The position numbers and the translations under genes are program-made. A stretch of 64,000 nt of DNA from JACDAN01 sp035776735 (GTDB lineage Bacteria; Actinomycetota; Thermoleophilia; Gaiellales; Gaiellaceae), in the NCBI GenBank assembly GCA_035776735.1, contig DASSSO010000021.1, positions 51,715-115,714 of the forward strand. Reading direction: 5' to 3'. Below the pieces are notes generated by a model, which had not been told where the DNA came from, made no database searches, and worked only from the letters and a program-made list of their open reading frames with translations. Of the stretch, positions 41,490 through 50,007 are shown piece after piece. How positions within the stretch are numbered: the stretch's first letter is position 1; each line of letters begins with the position of its first letter.

Positions 41490-42554
41490 TCACAGCTCGA
41501 AGACGACCCGCGCGGCGACCCTTCCTGCCTCGACGTCGGCGATGGCCTCGTTGACCTCGTCGAGCGGGCGCACCTCCCGGGTGACGGTCGTCATGCCGGC
41601 GGCGTGCAGCTCGAACACCTCGCGGAGATCGGTGCGAGTGCCGACGATCGAGCCGACGACGGTGATCCCATTCAGGACGGTCTGGAAGATGGGGATCGTC
41701 ATCGCGTTCTCGGCCGGCAGGCCGACGAGGACGAGCGTCCCGCCACGGCGAAGCGACTCGAACGCCTGCTCCGCGGAGCGCGGCGTAGCCGCGAGCACGA
41801 TCGCCTGATCGGCGCCGCCCAGCTTCTGAATCGCCTCGACCGGGTCCTCGGCCGCCGCGTTGACGGTGTGCTCCGCGCCGAGCTCGCGCGCGAGCTCGAG
41901 CTTCTCGTCGATCAGGTCGACCGCGATCACCCGGCCACCGGCGATGCGCGCGTACTGGATCGTCATGTGTCCCAAGCCGCCGATGCCGAACACGGCGACG
42001 AGGTCGGACGAGCGCGTGCCCGCGACCTTGACGGCCTTGTAGGGCGTGACCCCCGCGCAGGTGAGCGGCGCGGCGTCGAACGGGTCGATCTCCGGCGGGA
42101 CTTGGACGACATAGCGCGCGTAGGCGCGCGCGTACTCGCCGAAGCCACCGTCGATCGAATAGCCCATGTTCTTCTGCTCGAGGCAGAGCGTCTCCCAGCC
42201 GGAGACGCAGTGGTCACACGTGCCGCATGCGTACCCGAGCCAGGGCATGGCCACCCGGTCGCCGAGTGCGACCTCGGTCACGCCGGGACCGAGTGCGGAG
42301 ACGATGCCGACGCCCTCGTGCCCGGGGATGAACGGCGGCGACGGCTTCACGGGCCAATCGCCGTGCGCGGCATGAATGTCCGTGTGGCAGAGGCCGCAGG
42401 CCTCGACCTTCACGAGGATCTGTCCCGCCTCGAGCGGGGACATCGCGACGTCCTCGAGCACCAGCGGCTTCGTGAAGTCGTGGACGACGGCAGCCTTGTA
42501 CGTCCCGGAGATCTCCGCCTCGCTCGCTCTCTCGCTCGTGAGGGTCGTGGTCAT
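41490..42554 (-). CDS. Zinc-dependent alcohol dehydrogenase (AdhA-like)
   Basis: 354 aa from the ATG at 42552-42554, six bases after GGGAGG; a TTG two codons upstream is less likely. Catalytic zinc site ACGLCHTDIH and GHEGVG, structural cysteines CGTCDHCVSGWETLC, NAD site GIGGLGHM. It resembles AdhA/AdhT alcohol dehydrogenases active on ethanol-type substrates. It shares an upstream block with the dehydrogenase at 35916 although they are different subfamilies. Confidence 0.88.
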   Translation of the reverse strand: MTTTLTSERASEAEISGTYKAAVVHDFTKPLVLEDVAMSPLEAGQILVKVEACGLCHTDIHAAHGDWPVKPSPPFIPGHEGVGIVSALGPGVTEVALGDRVAMPWLGYACGTCDHCVSGWETLCLEQKNMGYSIDGGFGEYARAYARYVVQVPPEIDPFDAAPLTCAGVTPYKAVKVAGTRSSDLVAVFGIGGLGHMTIQYARIAGGRVIAVDLIDEKLELARELGAEHTVNAAAEDPVEAIQKLGGADQAIVLAATPRSAEQAFESLRRGGTLVLVGLPAENAMTIPIFQTVLNGITVVGSIVGTRTDLREVFELHAAGMTTVTREVRPLDEVNEAIADVEAGRVAARVVFEL

Positions 42555-42618
42555 CTCCAACCTCCCTTGGTCATGGCTCGTCGCCGAGCCGAATCCTCAC
42601 CGACGTTCTGACTCTCGA

Positions 42619-42687
42619 CGAAGGTAGCGCGCCGAGCGGGATCCGTAATCGGTGGCGAGCCGCAGCTTCGGACGCGGGAGACTACGC
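42619..42687 (-). promoter_or_regulatory. Conserved 69-bp upstream block, dehydrogenase 2
   Basis: Same start (GCGTAGTCTCCCG), same end (GCGCTACCTTCG) and same length as the block at 37069-37137, with the related centre CACCGATTACGGATCCCG. It lies 65 bases before the dehydrogenase ATG, so TACCTT can serve as its -10 region. Confidence 0.65.
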
Positions 42688-42728
42688 ACCTCTCGCTCCC
42701 GCGCCATCGATCTGGTAAGCACGCGCTC

Positions 42729-44408
42729 GTGAGCGCACGGACGAGCTCGAGCGAGCGGCCTCCAGCGCGCCTCGCGAGCGAGGCGCTCGCCGGCGCGACG
42801 ATCGCCGCCGTAGGAGTGCCGCTCGGAATCGGCTACGCGGAGATCGCGGGCCTTCCTCCGGAGATGGGCCTCTATGCGGCGCTCCTCCCGGTTGTCGCGT
42901 ACGCGCTCCTCGGCGGCGCCCGTCGAATCGTCGTCGGCCCGGACGCGGGGCTCGCCGCCCTCCTCGGGGCCACCGTTCTCCCGCTCGCCGAAGGCGATCC
43001 CCGACGAGCTATCGAGCTGGCCTCGCTGACGGCGCTCGTCGCGGGCGCCGCACTGCTCGTGGTGCGCGCGTTCCGCGGCGGGATCGTCGCCGAGCTCGTC
43101 TCCCTGCCGGTGCTGACCGGGTACCTCGCCGCCGTTGGCTTGACAGTGCTCGTGAGCCAGCTCGGCGCACTGCTCGGCATCTCCGTCGACGCGGACTCGT
43201 TCGTCGAGGAGCTCCGGTCGCTACTCGAGTCCCTCGGCGACGCGAACCCAGCGTCGGTTGCCGTCGGCGGTGCCGCGCTCGTCGCCATGCTGGGCCTCCG
43301 GCGGATCCTGCCTCGCCTACCCGCAGCCTTCCCCGTCGCCGTCGTCGGTGGCGGCGTCGTCTGGGCACTCGACCTCGAGGAGCACGGAGTCGCACTTGTC
43401 GGAGATGTCCCTCCCGGCCTGCCGGCACTCTCGCTTCCCTCGTTCGACGGAGCAGATCTCGTGGCGGTGCTCCCTGGCGCGCTCGCCATCGCACTGCTCG
43501 CGTTCGTCGACACGGCCCTCATGGGACGCGCGTTCGGAGCGAGGACGGACGAGACGCCCGACACAAACCGGGACGCCCTCGGGCTCGGCGTCGCCCATGC
43601 CGCAACCGCCATGACCGTCGGGCTACCGGTCAGCGCGAGCGGCGCTCGCAGCGCGCTCGCGGCGGCGGCGGGAGTGCAGTCACGCTTGGCCGCGCTCTTC
43701 TCGGTCGCCGCCATGGGCGCCGTCCTCGTCACCCTCACCGACGTCGTGAGCCAGTTGCCGCTCCCGGTCGTGGCGGCGATCGTGATCGCGGTCGTCATCC
43801 CGCTCGTGGACATGCGCGCCTTTCGCCGGATCTGGCAGGGACGACGATCGGAGCTCCTGGTCGCCCTCGCGGCCGTGGCCGGAGCGCTGATCGCCGGGCT
43901 GCTCTGGGGCGTGCTCGTCGCGGTCGCCCTTTCCCTCCTCGATGCCCTGCGACGCGCGGCCACTCCGCCCGATGCCGTCGTCGGCAGGGTCGAAGGGAGA
44001 CGCGACTGGCCCGACGTGCGCGCGGCGCGGGACGCGTCGACGCCGCCCGGCGTGCTCGTCTATCGGTTCGACGGGGTTCTCTTCTTCGCGAACGCCGAAC
44101 GCTTCCAGCGTCGGGTTGCCGCGCTCGCCCTGAAGGAAGGAGAGCGCCCGGATTGGCTCGTGCTCGACGCGTCGGGGATCGTCGATGTCGACTACACGGC
44201 CGCTCAGATGCTCCGCCGCCTCGCGAGCAACATGCGCGAGCAGGGAGTACGGCTGGTGGTCGCCGACCTCACCGAACCCGCCCGCGAGCGGCTCCGAGCG
44301 AGCGGAGTCGAGGACGCGCTCGAGCCGGGCTCGATCTTCCCCACTGTCGACGACGCGGTGGATGCGTTCGCGCGAACGCCGGCCAGATCCTCCGAAGAGG
44401 AGAGGTAG
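42729..44408 (+). CDS. SulP-family anion transporter with STAS domain
   Basis: 559 aa. Ten or more membrane helices (about 15-410) with the SulP signature GVPLGIGYAEIAGLPPEMGLYAALLPVVAYALLG, then a cytoplasmic STAS domain (about 435-545: VLVYRFDGVLFFANAERF, WLVLDASGIVDVDYTA). It may carry sulfate, bicarbonate or another anion. GTG start; it diverges from the dehydrogenase gene. Confidence 0.9.
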   Translation: MSARTSSSERPPARLASEALAGATIAAVGVPLGIGYAEIAGLPPEMGLYAALLPVVAYALLGGARRIVVGPDAGLAALLGATVLPLAEGDPRRAIELASLTALVAGAALLVVRAFRGGIVAELVSLPVLTGYLAAVGLTVLVSQLGALLGISVDADSFVEELRSLLESLGDANPASVAVGGAALVAMLGLRRILPRLPAAFPVAVVGGGVVWALDLEEHGVALVGDVPPGLPALSLPSFDGADLVAVLPGALAIALLAFVDTALMGRAFGARTDETPDTNRDALGLGVAHAATAMTVGLPVSASGARSALAAAAGVQSRLAALFSVAAMGAVLVTLTDVVSQLPLPVVAAIVIAVVIPLVDMRAFRRIWQGRRSELLVALAAVAGALIAGLLWGVLVAVALSLLDALRRAATPPDAVVGRVEGRRDWPDVRAARDASTPPGVLVYRFDGVLFFANAERFQRRVAALALKEGERPDWLVLDASGIVDVDYTAAQMLRRLASNMREQGVRLVVADLTEPARERLRASGVEDALEPGSIFPTVDDAVDAFARTPARSSEEER

Positions 44409-44413
44409 TCCTT

Positions 44414-44465
44414 GGGGTTCGTGGCTCCATCTCGTTCGCACGGGCCACTGACGTCCGCGAACCCC
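44414..44465. repeat. 11-bp near-perfect inverted repeat after the SulP gene
   Basis: GGGGTTCGTGG at 44414-44424 and CCGCGAACCCC at 44455-44465 pair in 10 of 11 positions across a 30-base loop, five bases after the SulP stop. It may work as a terminator or as a leader structure for the CBS gene; it lacks a T-tract. Confidence 0.4.
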
Positions 44466-44572
44466 GACCTCACGTCCGGCAGCGCGGCTCAGCGTAAGCC
44501 CGCAACGGCTCGCGGTCTTCCACGCTTCCCGCCGGACGTCCTCCGGCGCGATACTGGCGTCGGAGATTCGAG

Positions 44573-45061
44573 ATGCGCATCCACGACATCATGAGCTCCC
44601 CGGTGATCACGGTGACGCCCGAGACCACGCTCGAGCGCGCGGCTTCGCTCATGCTCGAGAACAAGATCGGCTCGCTCGTCGTCGTGAGGCCTTCGAATCC
44701 GGCCCGGCCGGTCGGCATCGTCACGGAGACGGACTTCGACCTCCACGGAGAGGGCCTCCCCGGGGTGGGGTACTCATGGTTCAAGCTCCCCGTCGTGCTG
44801 GGCACGACCGTCTGGAGCGAGCCGGGCTTCGAGGACGTCTACGAGCGCGCGCGAGGGCTTCCGGTGGAGCAGGTGATGAACGCCCCCTGCGTGACGACCG
44901 ACGAGAACGAGGAGCCCATGGACGCGGCCCGGCGCATGGTCCGCCACGGCATCCGCCACCTTCCCGTGCTGCGCGACGGCGAGCTTGTCGGCATCGTCAC
45001 TGCGCTCGACTTCCTGGTGCTCCTCGCCGGACGACCTGCCCGCCATGGCTCGCCTGTCTGA
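44573..45061 (+). CDS. CBS-domain pair protein
   Basis: 162 aa. Two CBS domains (MSSPVITVTPETTLERAASLMLENKIGSLVVV near the start, VMNAPCVTTDENEEPMDAARRMVRHGIRHLPVLRDGELVGIVTALDFL near the end) flank a 35-residue insert with SWFKLPVVLGTTVW. Likely an adenine nucleotide or redox sensor. It is 24 bases upstream of a UspA gene, probably in one operon. Confidence 0.88.
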   Translation: MRIHDIMSSPVITVTPETTLERAASLMLENKIGSLVVVRPSNPARPVGIVTETDFDLHGEGLPGVGYSWFKLPVVLGTTVWSEPGFEDVYERARGLPVEQVMNAPCVTTDENEEPMDAARRMVRHGIRHLPVLRDGELVGIVTALDFLVLLAGRPARHGSPV

Positions 45062-45085
45062 GCGAGTCGCCAGGAGGTGCAGACG

Positions 45086-45598
45086 ATGACGGACGCGAGC
45101 TTCCCGCAACCGGCGGGACCTGTGCTGCTCTGCTATGACGGCTCGGCGAACGCGGCCGCCGCGATCGCCGTCGCCGGCCGACTCCTCGCCGCCCGTCGAG
45201 CGCTCGTTCTCCACGTGCTGGAGTCGGGGCGCGCATCGGTCGTCCTCGAGGCCGAGGACAGGAAGGCCGACCTCGGGGACCTCGCCGCTGCAACCCGCTT
45301 CAGGTCGCCGGTTCTCACCCAGGCGAAGCGCGCGGCTCTCGAGGGCGTCGAGCTCGCCCGCGAGGCTGGGTTCGACGCCGAGTCACTGGTGCGGGTGGTC
45401 CCGCGAGGCGCCGCGAAGGAGATTCGCCGTGTCGCCGACGAGCGCGACGCGATCGCGGTCGTCGTCGGCGCGCGAGGAATGTCCTCGCTCGCGTCGCTCC
45501 TGCTCGGAAGCGTTTCCCATGAGGTGATGCAGCACGCGGGCCGGCCGGTGCTCGTCGTCCCGCACGCCGCGGCCGATCAGGAGCAGCAACCCGCGTGA
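45086..45598 (+). CDS. Universal stress protein (UspA family)
   Basis: 170 aa from the ATG at 45086, eight bases after AGGAGG; a GTG at 45077 lies in that site. LLCYDGSANAAAAI starts the fold and the ATP-binding loop is VVVGARGMSSLASLLLGSVSHEVMQHAGRPVLVV, matching the G-2x-G-9x-G-S/T pattern. It ends five bases before the reductase gene. Confidence 0.88.
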   Translation: MTDASFPQPAGPVLLCYDGSANAAAAIAVAGRLLAARRALVLHVLESGRASVVLEAEDRKADLGDLAAATRFRSPVLTQAKRAALEGVELAREAGFDAESLVRVVPRGAAKEIRRVADERDAIAVVVGARGMSSLASLLLGSVSHEVMQHAGRPVLVVPHAAADQEQQPA

Positions 45599-45602
45599 CA
45601 CC

Positions 45603-46922
45603 GTGACAACGTTCGCCGCTCGCGGTGTGATCTGGATGGCGTTGTACGTCGGCGTCGCGGTCGCGCCGCTCGTCTTCGCGCTCATCGGCGTGACGCGCCC
45701 CGGACAGGGCTTCCTCACCGACTTCTCCGTCGCGCTCGGCTTCGTCGGTCTCGCCATGATCGGATTGCAGTTCGCGCTCAGCGCGCGCTTCACCGAAGTC
45801 GCGGCGCCGTTCGGGATGGACGCCCTGCTGCAGTTCCATCGTCAGATCTCCTACACGGCGCTCGCCTTCGTCTACCTCCATCCGGCGCTTCTGATCGTGG
45901 CCGACCGAGACACGCTTCTGTTGCTGAATCCGCTAGAGGCGCCCTGGCGCGCGCGGCTGGGCCTCGGGGCGCTCGTCGCGCTGACCCTGCTCGTCGCAGC
46001 GTCCGTCTGGCGGAAGCGGCTCGGCCTCTCGTACGAGCGCTGGCACAGCATGCACGGCCTGCTCGCCGTCGCCACCGTCGTCGGCTCGCTCGGCCATGTC
46101 TTCCTCGTCGACTACTACGTCGACACGCGCTGGAAAGAGGGCCTCTGGCTCTTCATGTCGGCGGCGTTCGTCTCCCTGCTCGTCTGGGTGCGCGTCCTGA
46201 AGCCGTTCCGGCTCCGGGCGCGCCCCTGGGAGATCGAGCGAGTCGCGGTCGAGCGCGGCGGCACGACGACGATCACCCTCGGACCCCGAGGCCACGACGG
46301 AACCCGCTTCGAGCCCGGACAGTTCGCCTGGTTCACGTTCGCTCGCTCGCCGTTCGCGATCACCCAACATCCCTTCTCCTTCTCGTCCAGCGCCGAAAGT
46401 GCGGGCTCGATCGCGGTCAGCGTCAAGGCGCGCGGCGACTTCACCGAGAGCCTCCGCGGGCTGGAACCCGGAACCGGGGCGTACGTCGACGGGCCGTACG
46501 GCGTGCTCAGCATCGACCGGTTCGAGGGACCCGGCTTCGCCTTCATCGCGGGCGGCGTCGGGATCACCCCAATCATCAGCATGCTGCGAACGATGGCCGA
46601 CCGGGAGGATCTGCGGCCGACGGTACTGATCTACGCCAACGGGGAGTGGGACGCGGTCACGTTTCGCGAGGAGCTCGCCGACCTCGCGCAGACGCCGAAC
46701 CTCCGCGTCGTTCACGTGCTGGAGCGCCCGCCGGACGGCTGGACGGGGGAGGTGGGCTACGTCACCGCCGAGCTGCTGCAGCGCCACCTGCCGCCCCAGT
46801 ACCGGCGTTTCCAGTTCTTCGTCTGCGGGCCGGTACCGATGATCGCTGCCGTGGAGAGGGCTCTCCACGCGATCGAGGTGCCCGGCGAGAGAGTCCACAG
46901 CGAGCGCTTCGACCTCGTATAG
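45603..46922 (+). CDS. Ferric reductase-like flavocytochrome
   Basis: 439 aa, GTG start. Six membrane helices (1-200) with heme-ligand candidates LLQFHRQISY, YLHPALL, YERWHSMHGLLA and GHVFLVDYY; then an FAD domain (ITQHPFSFSSS) and an NAD(P)H domain (GGVGITPIISMLRTM, FFVCGPVPMIAAVERAL). It should move electrons from NAD(P)H across the membrane. A close paralogue is encoded at 48592-50007. Confidence 0.88.
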   Translation: MTTFAARGVIWMALYVGVAVAPLVFALIGVTRPGQGFLTDFSVALGFVGLAMIGLQFALSARFTEVAAPFGMDALLQFHRQISYTALAFVYLHPALLIVADRDTLLLLNPLEAPWRARLGLGALVALTLLVAASVWRKRLGLSYERWHSMHGLLAVATVVGSLGHVFLVDYYVDTRWKEGLWLFMSAAFVSLLVWVRVLKPFRLRARPWEIERVAVERGGTTTITLGPRGHDGTRFEPGQFAWFTFARSPFAITQHPFSFSSSAESAGSIAVSVKARGDFTESLRGLEPGTGAYVDGPYGVLSIDRFEGPGFAFIAGGVGITPIISMLRTMADREDLRPTVLIYANGEWDAVTFREELADLAQTPNLRVVHVLERPPDGWTGEVGYVTAELLQRHLPPQYRRFQFFVCGPVPMIAAVERALHAIEVPGERVHSERFDLV

Positions 46923-46930
46923 GTGCCTCC

Positions 46931-47020
46931 ATGCGACACGCCAACATGACCCGACTCGCCGTGGCGACGAGCCTGCTCCTCCTCCTGGCCTGCGTCGTCT
47001 TCGCGGCGCTCCAGAATTGA
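46931..47020 (+). CDS. 29-aa membrane peptide
   Basis: MRHANMTRLAVATSLLLLLACVVFAALQN: a short basic start and one membrane helix. It follows the reductase by eight bases. No strong ribosome site. Too small for a family call; single-helix peptides of this kind can accompany membrane redox complexes. Confidence 0.45.
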   Translation: MRHANMTRLAVATSLLLLLACVVFAALQN

Positions 47021-47132
47021 GTCGCCCGATGACGGAAGCGCTCTCGGTGGTGGCGAGCGTGCGCTACGGAAGAGCTGCCGACCCTGTGACGTCACGCGCG
47101 CGTAGGATCCGGCGGGCAACCGGGAGGTGCTG

Positions 47133-48002
47133 ATGGCGCAGGGACGGACGATCGTGTGCGGCGTGGACGACTCCGAGACGGCGGTCGCCGTCACGGATGC
47201 CGCGCGCTGGCTCGCGGAGGGCCTCGGTGCGCGGCTCCTGATCGTGCACGTCGTCGAGGAGCCGTCCGTGGACCCGGCGGAGCTGCGGGCCTCCGTCCGG
47301 GAGCGATCCGGAGCGAACGAGGAGGACGTTCGCGTGCTTCCGCAAGGCCCGCCGGCCGATCGCCTGCTGGAGACCGCCCGCGGCGAGGACGCCGAGCTCC
47401 TCGTCGTCGGCTCGCGCGGGCGGAGGTCGCTGCACTCCACCGTTCTCGGCAGCGTCTCCCGAACGTTGGCGACGCGGGCCGACCGTCCCGTCGTGATCGT
47501 GCCGCCGGAGGTGCGGTTCTCCGCCCCTGGTACGACGGGCGCCGAGAGCACGAGCGCGAGCGTCGTCTGCGGCGTCGACGGCTCCGACCACGCGCGCGCC
47601 GCAGCTGCACTCGGCGGCCGGTTGGCGGCACGTCTCGGCCACCGGCTCGTCCTCGTGCACGCGCTCCAGGACGTGAAGGCCGCCTTCGCCTATCTGGGCG
47701 CTCATGGCGGAACTCCCCCGGTTACGGCACAGCCGGATGCGCAACGGAACCAGGCCTCCGGGATCCTCGACGACGCGCTGCGCTCGGCGGGCGTCGAGGC
47801 GACTCTCGTGATCGAGTCGGGACCTCCCTGGGACGTGCTCGAGTCGGTTGCCGAGCGAGAGCACGGCCGGCTGCTCGTGGTGGGGGCCCGGGGCCTCGGG
47901 GGTATTCGGTCTACGCTCTTCGGGTCGGTCGCGGCGCACGTGGCCGCGTCGGCGACACGGCCCGTCGTGGTCCTTCCAGGGTCTGCCCGAGTCGAGCCAT
48001 AG
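47133..48002 (+). CDS. Tandem universal stress protein
   Basis: 289 aa from the ATG at 47133, six bases after GGGAGGTGCTG; a GTG at 47127 is possible. Two Usp domains: IVCGVDDSETAVAV to VVGSRGRRSLHSTVLGSVSRTLATRADRPVVIV, and VVCGVDGSDHARAAA to VVGARGLGGIRSTLFGSVAAHVAASATRPVVVL. Both keep the ATP-loop glycines. Double-Usp proteins of this form are typical of actinobacterial dormancy regulons. Confidence 0.9.
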   Translation: MAQGRTIVCGVDDSETAVAVTDAARWLAEGLGARLLIVHVVEEPSVDPAELRASVRERSGANEEDVRVLPQGPPADRLLETARGEDAELLVVGSRGRRSLHSTVLGSVSRTLATRADRPVVIVPPEVRFSAPGTTGAESTSASVVCGVDGSDHARAAAALGGRLAARLGHRLVLVHALQDVKAAFAYLGAHGGTPPVTAQPDAQRNQASGILDDALRSAGVEATLVIESGPPWDVLESVAEREHGRLLVVGARGLGGIRSTLFGSVAAHVAASATRPVVVLPGSARVEP

Positions 48003-48023
48003 CGTGGCGTTCGCGCCCGCGCG

Positions 48024-48467
48024 TCAGCCGGGATACTTGCCTGTGATGTAGGCCTCGAGGTGGCCGATCGTGGCGCTCTGCGTCTTGACGAGGCTTCGCA
48101 GGAGATCGCCGCGCGACACCACGCCGACGAGCCTTCCGTCGGCGACGACCGGGAGGTGAGCGATGCCCTTCTCCGTCATGATGCGCAAGCAGTCGCCCAC
48201 GGTGTGCTCCAGGCCGACGAAGACGACCGGGCTGCTCATGGACTCGCCGACCAGGGCTTCGTCCACGCTTCGTCCGGCGAGAATCACCTTGCGGACGCAG
48301 TCACGCATGGTGATGACGCCGACGAGCTCGTCGGCGGACAGGACGAGCAGCGCTCCCGTGCGCTTCTCCGCCATCAGCTTCATCGCATCGGACATGGCTG
48401 CGGTCGGAGCGATCGACCAGACGTCGTCGCCCTTCTCTCGCAGGACGTCTGCGATCACCCTCAGCAC
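48024..48467 (-). CDS. CBS-domain pair protein
   Basis: 147 aa. VWSIAPTAAMSDAMKLMAEKRTGALLVLSADELVGVITMRDCV and VVFVGLEHTVGDCLRIMTEKGIAHLPVVADGRLVGVVSRGDLL form a complete Bateman module with nothing else attached. It is convergent with the tandem Usp gene, 21 bases apart, with no clear terminator between. Confidence 0.85.
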   Translation of the reverse strand: MLRVIADVLREKGDDVWSIAPTAAMSDAMKLMAEKRTGALLVLSADELVGVITMRDCVRKVILAGRSVDEALVGESMSSPVVFVGLEHTVGDCLRIMTEKGIAHLPVVADGRLVGVVSRGDLLRSLVKTQSATIGHLEAYITGKYPG

Positions 48468-48591
48468 GCTCGGCTCTTCCTTGCGGGTCTCTCAGGGCGT
48501 GGGGGCTCCGGTTCTGCGGACGCAGTCAATCGCACCGGAGGCTCGGCGAGGTCGCTCACACCAGCACGCTACCGGACAACGCGCCGGAGCC

Positions 48592-50007
48592 TCATCCGAG
48601 CCGCGCGGCAAAGAGCGTCGAACCGAGCACCATGATCCCCGCGAGGGCGAGGACGAGCCGCCGCACCTGCGCGTGACGCGGGCCGATGGCCTGCGCGGCC
48701 TCGATGTCGAAGCGTTCCGATTCGATCCGTCCGAGCGGCACGCCGAGCTCGAGCAGCGCCTGCTCGGCGGCTTCCATCATCGGCGCCGGACCGCACAGGA
48801 CGTACCGCCACGCGCCGGGCTCGCCGGGTAGGTACCTGGCGAGCAGCGCCCGCGTGATCATGCCCGCTTCCCCTGTCCAGCCGGCCGGCGGCCGTGCGAG
48901 CACGCGCACCACGCGAAGGTCGAGCTCCCCGCCCGCCGCCATCTGCTCGAGCTCGCCGGCGAAGACGATGTCCGCAATCTCGTCGTTGGCGTAGACGAGG
49001 ACGATCGGCCGCCGGTCCCCGTCGTCGCGCAGCGTACGCAGCATGCTTACGACCGGCGTGATCCCGATCCCACCGGCGACGAGCACGAGGCCGGCGTCGG
49101 GCGCTCGCGGCAGCACGAGCGAGCCGTAGGGGCCGTCGACGTAGGCACGCGTCCCGACTGCGACCTCTCCGATCCGGGAGGTGAAGTCTCCGAGCTCCTT
49201 GATCGTGAACTCGAGTCGCTCGGGCCGGCGCGCGCTCGAGGAGATCGAGAACGGATGCTGCTCGAGCGAGAAGGGGCTCCGGCCCAGGGTGAGCAGCGCG
49301 AACTGCCCGGCCTGGAACTGGAATGCCGCGGGTCGCTCGGGCTCCACCGCGACGGCCCACACGCCGGCAGCCTCCGGCTCGACGGCGACGACCCGGTACG
49401 GTCGCCGCAGGAGCTGCAGGGGCCGCAGGAGCCGGACGTACGCGACGCTCGCCATCGATGCGGCCGCGACCGCCACCCAGAGTGCCTGCTTGAGCGGATC
49501 CTCGAGGTAGTGGCGGATGCTGACGATGTGCACGAGCCCGACCGCGAGGACGAGCGCGGCAAGCGCGGCGTGCCCGGCGCGCCAGCGCTCGTAGGGGATG
49601 CGCAGCCGCCCCCTCCAAAGCGCGGTCACGACGAGCGCGGGGAGCGCCACGAGGACGAGCCCGAGCGCGAGCGCTCTCGGGAGGTTCACCCGGGGGTCGA
49701 GGAACGCCCAGTAGCCGGAGTCGGCGAGCACGAGGACGAGAGGGTGCGCGAGGACGAGCGTGACGGCCACGATCCCGGCCTGTCGGTGGAACTGGAGGAG
49801 CGTGTCCTGGCCGAGGAAGGCAGAGACCCTGCGCAGCCGGGCGGTCAGGATCGCCTGCAGCGCGATCATCGCGAGCCCGATGAAGCCGAAGGCGACGCCG
49901 AGCTCCACCCAGAAGCCGCGGGACGCAGGCTCGTCGCCGAGCAGGATCACACCCAGCGGAAGGAGGGTCACACCGAGGTAGGCCCCGGCGAAGAGGAGCA
50001 GCCTCAC
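48592..50007 (-). CDS. Ferric reductase-like flavocytochrome, second copy
   Basis: 471 aa from the GTG at 50005-50007 that overlaps the acyltransferase stop (GTGA); the longer frame is a shadow. Membrane part with LLQFHRQAGIVAVTLVLAHPLVL, YERWRAGHAAL and VHIVSIRHYLED; FAD site LEQHPFSISSS; NAD site GGIGITPVVSMLRTL and YVLCGPAPMMEA. Unlike the first copy it has an extra C-terminal membrane helix (VLALAGIMVLGSTLFAARL). Confidence 0.88.
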   Translation of the reverse strand: MRLLLFAGAYLGVTLLPLGVILLGDEPASRGFWVELGVAFGFIGLAMIALQAILTARLRRVSAFLGQDTLLQFHRQAGIVAVTLVLAHPLVLVLADSGYWAFLDPRVNLPRALALGLVLVALPALVVTALWRGRLRIPYERWRAGHAALAALVLAVGLVHIVSIRHYLEDPLKQALWVAVAAASMASVAYVRLLRPLQLLRRPYRVVAVEPEAAGVWAVAVEPERPAAFQFQAGQFALLTLGRSPFSLEQHPFSISSSARRPERLEFTIKELGDFTSRIGEVAVGTRAYVDGPYGSLVLPRAPDAGLVLVAGGIGITPVVSMLRTLRDDGDRRPIVLVYANDEIADIVFAGELEQMAAGGELDLRVVRVLARPPAGWTGEAGMITRALLARYLPGEPGAWRYVLCGPAPMMEAAEQALLELGVPLGRIESERFDIEAAQAIGPRHAQVRRLVLALAGIMVLGSTLFAARLG

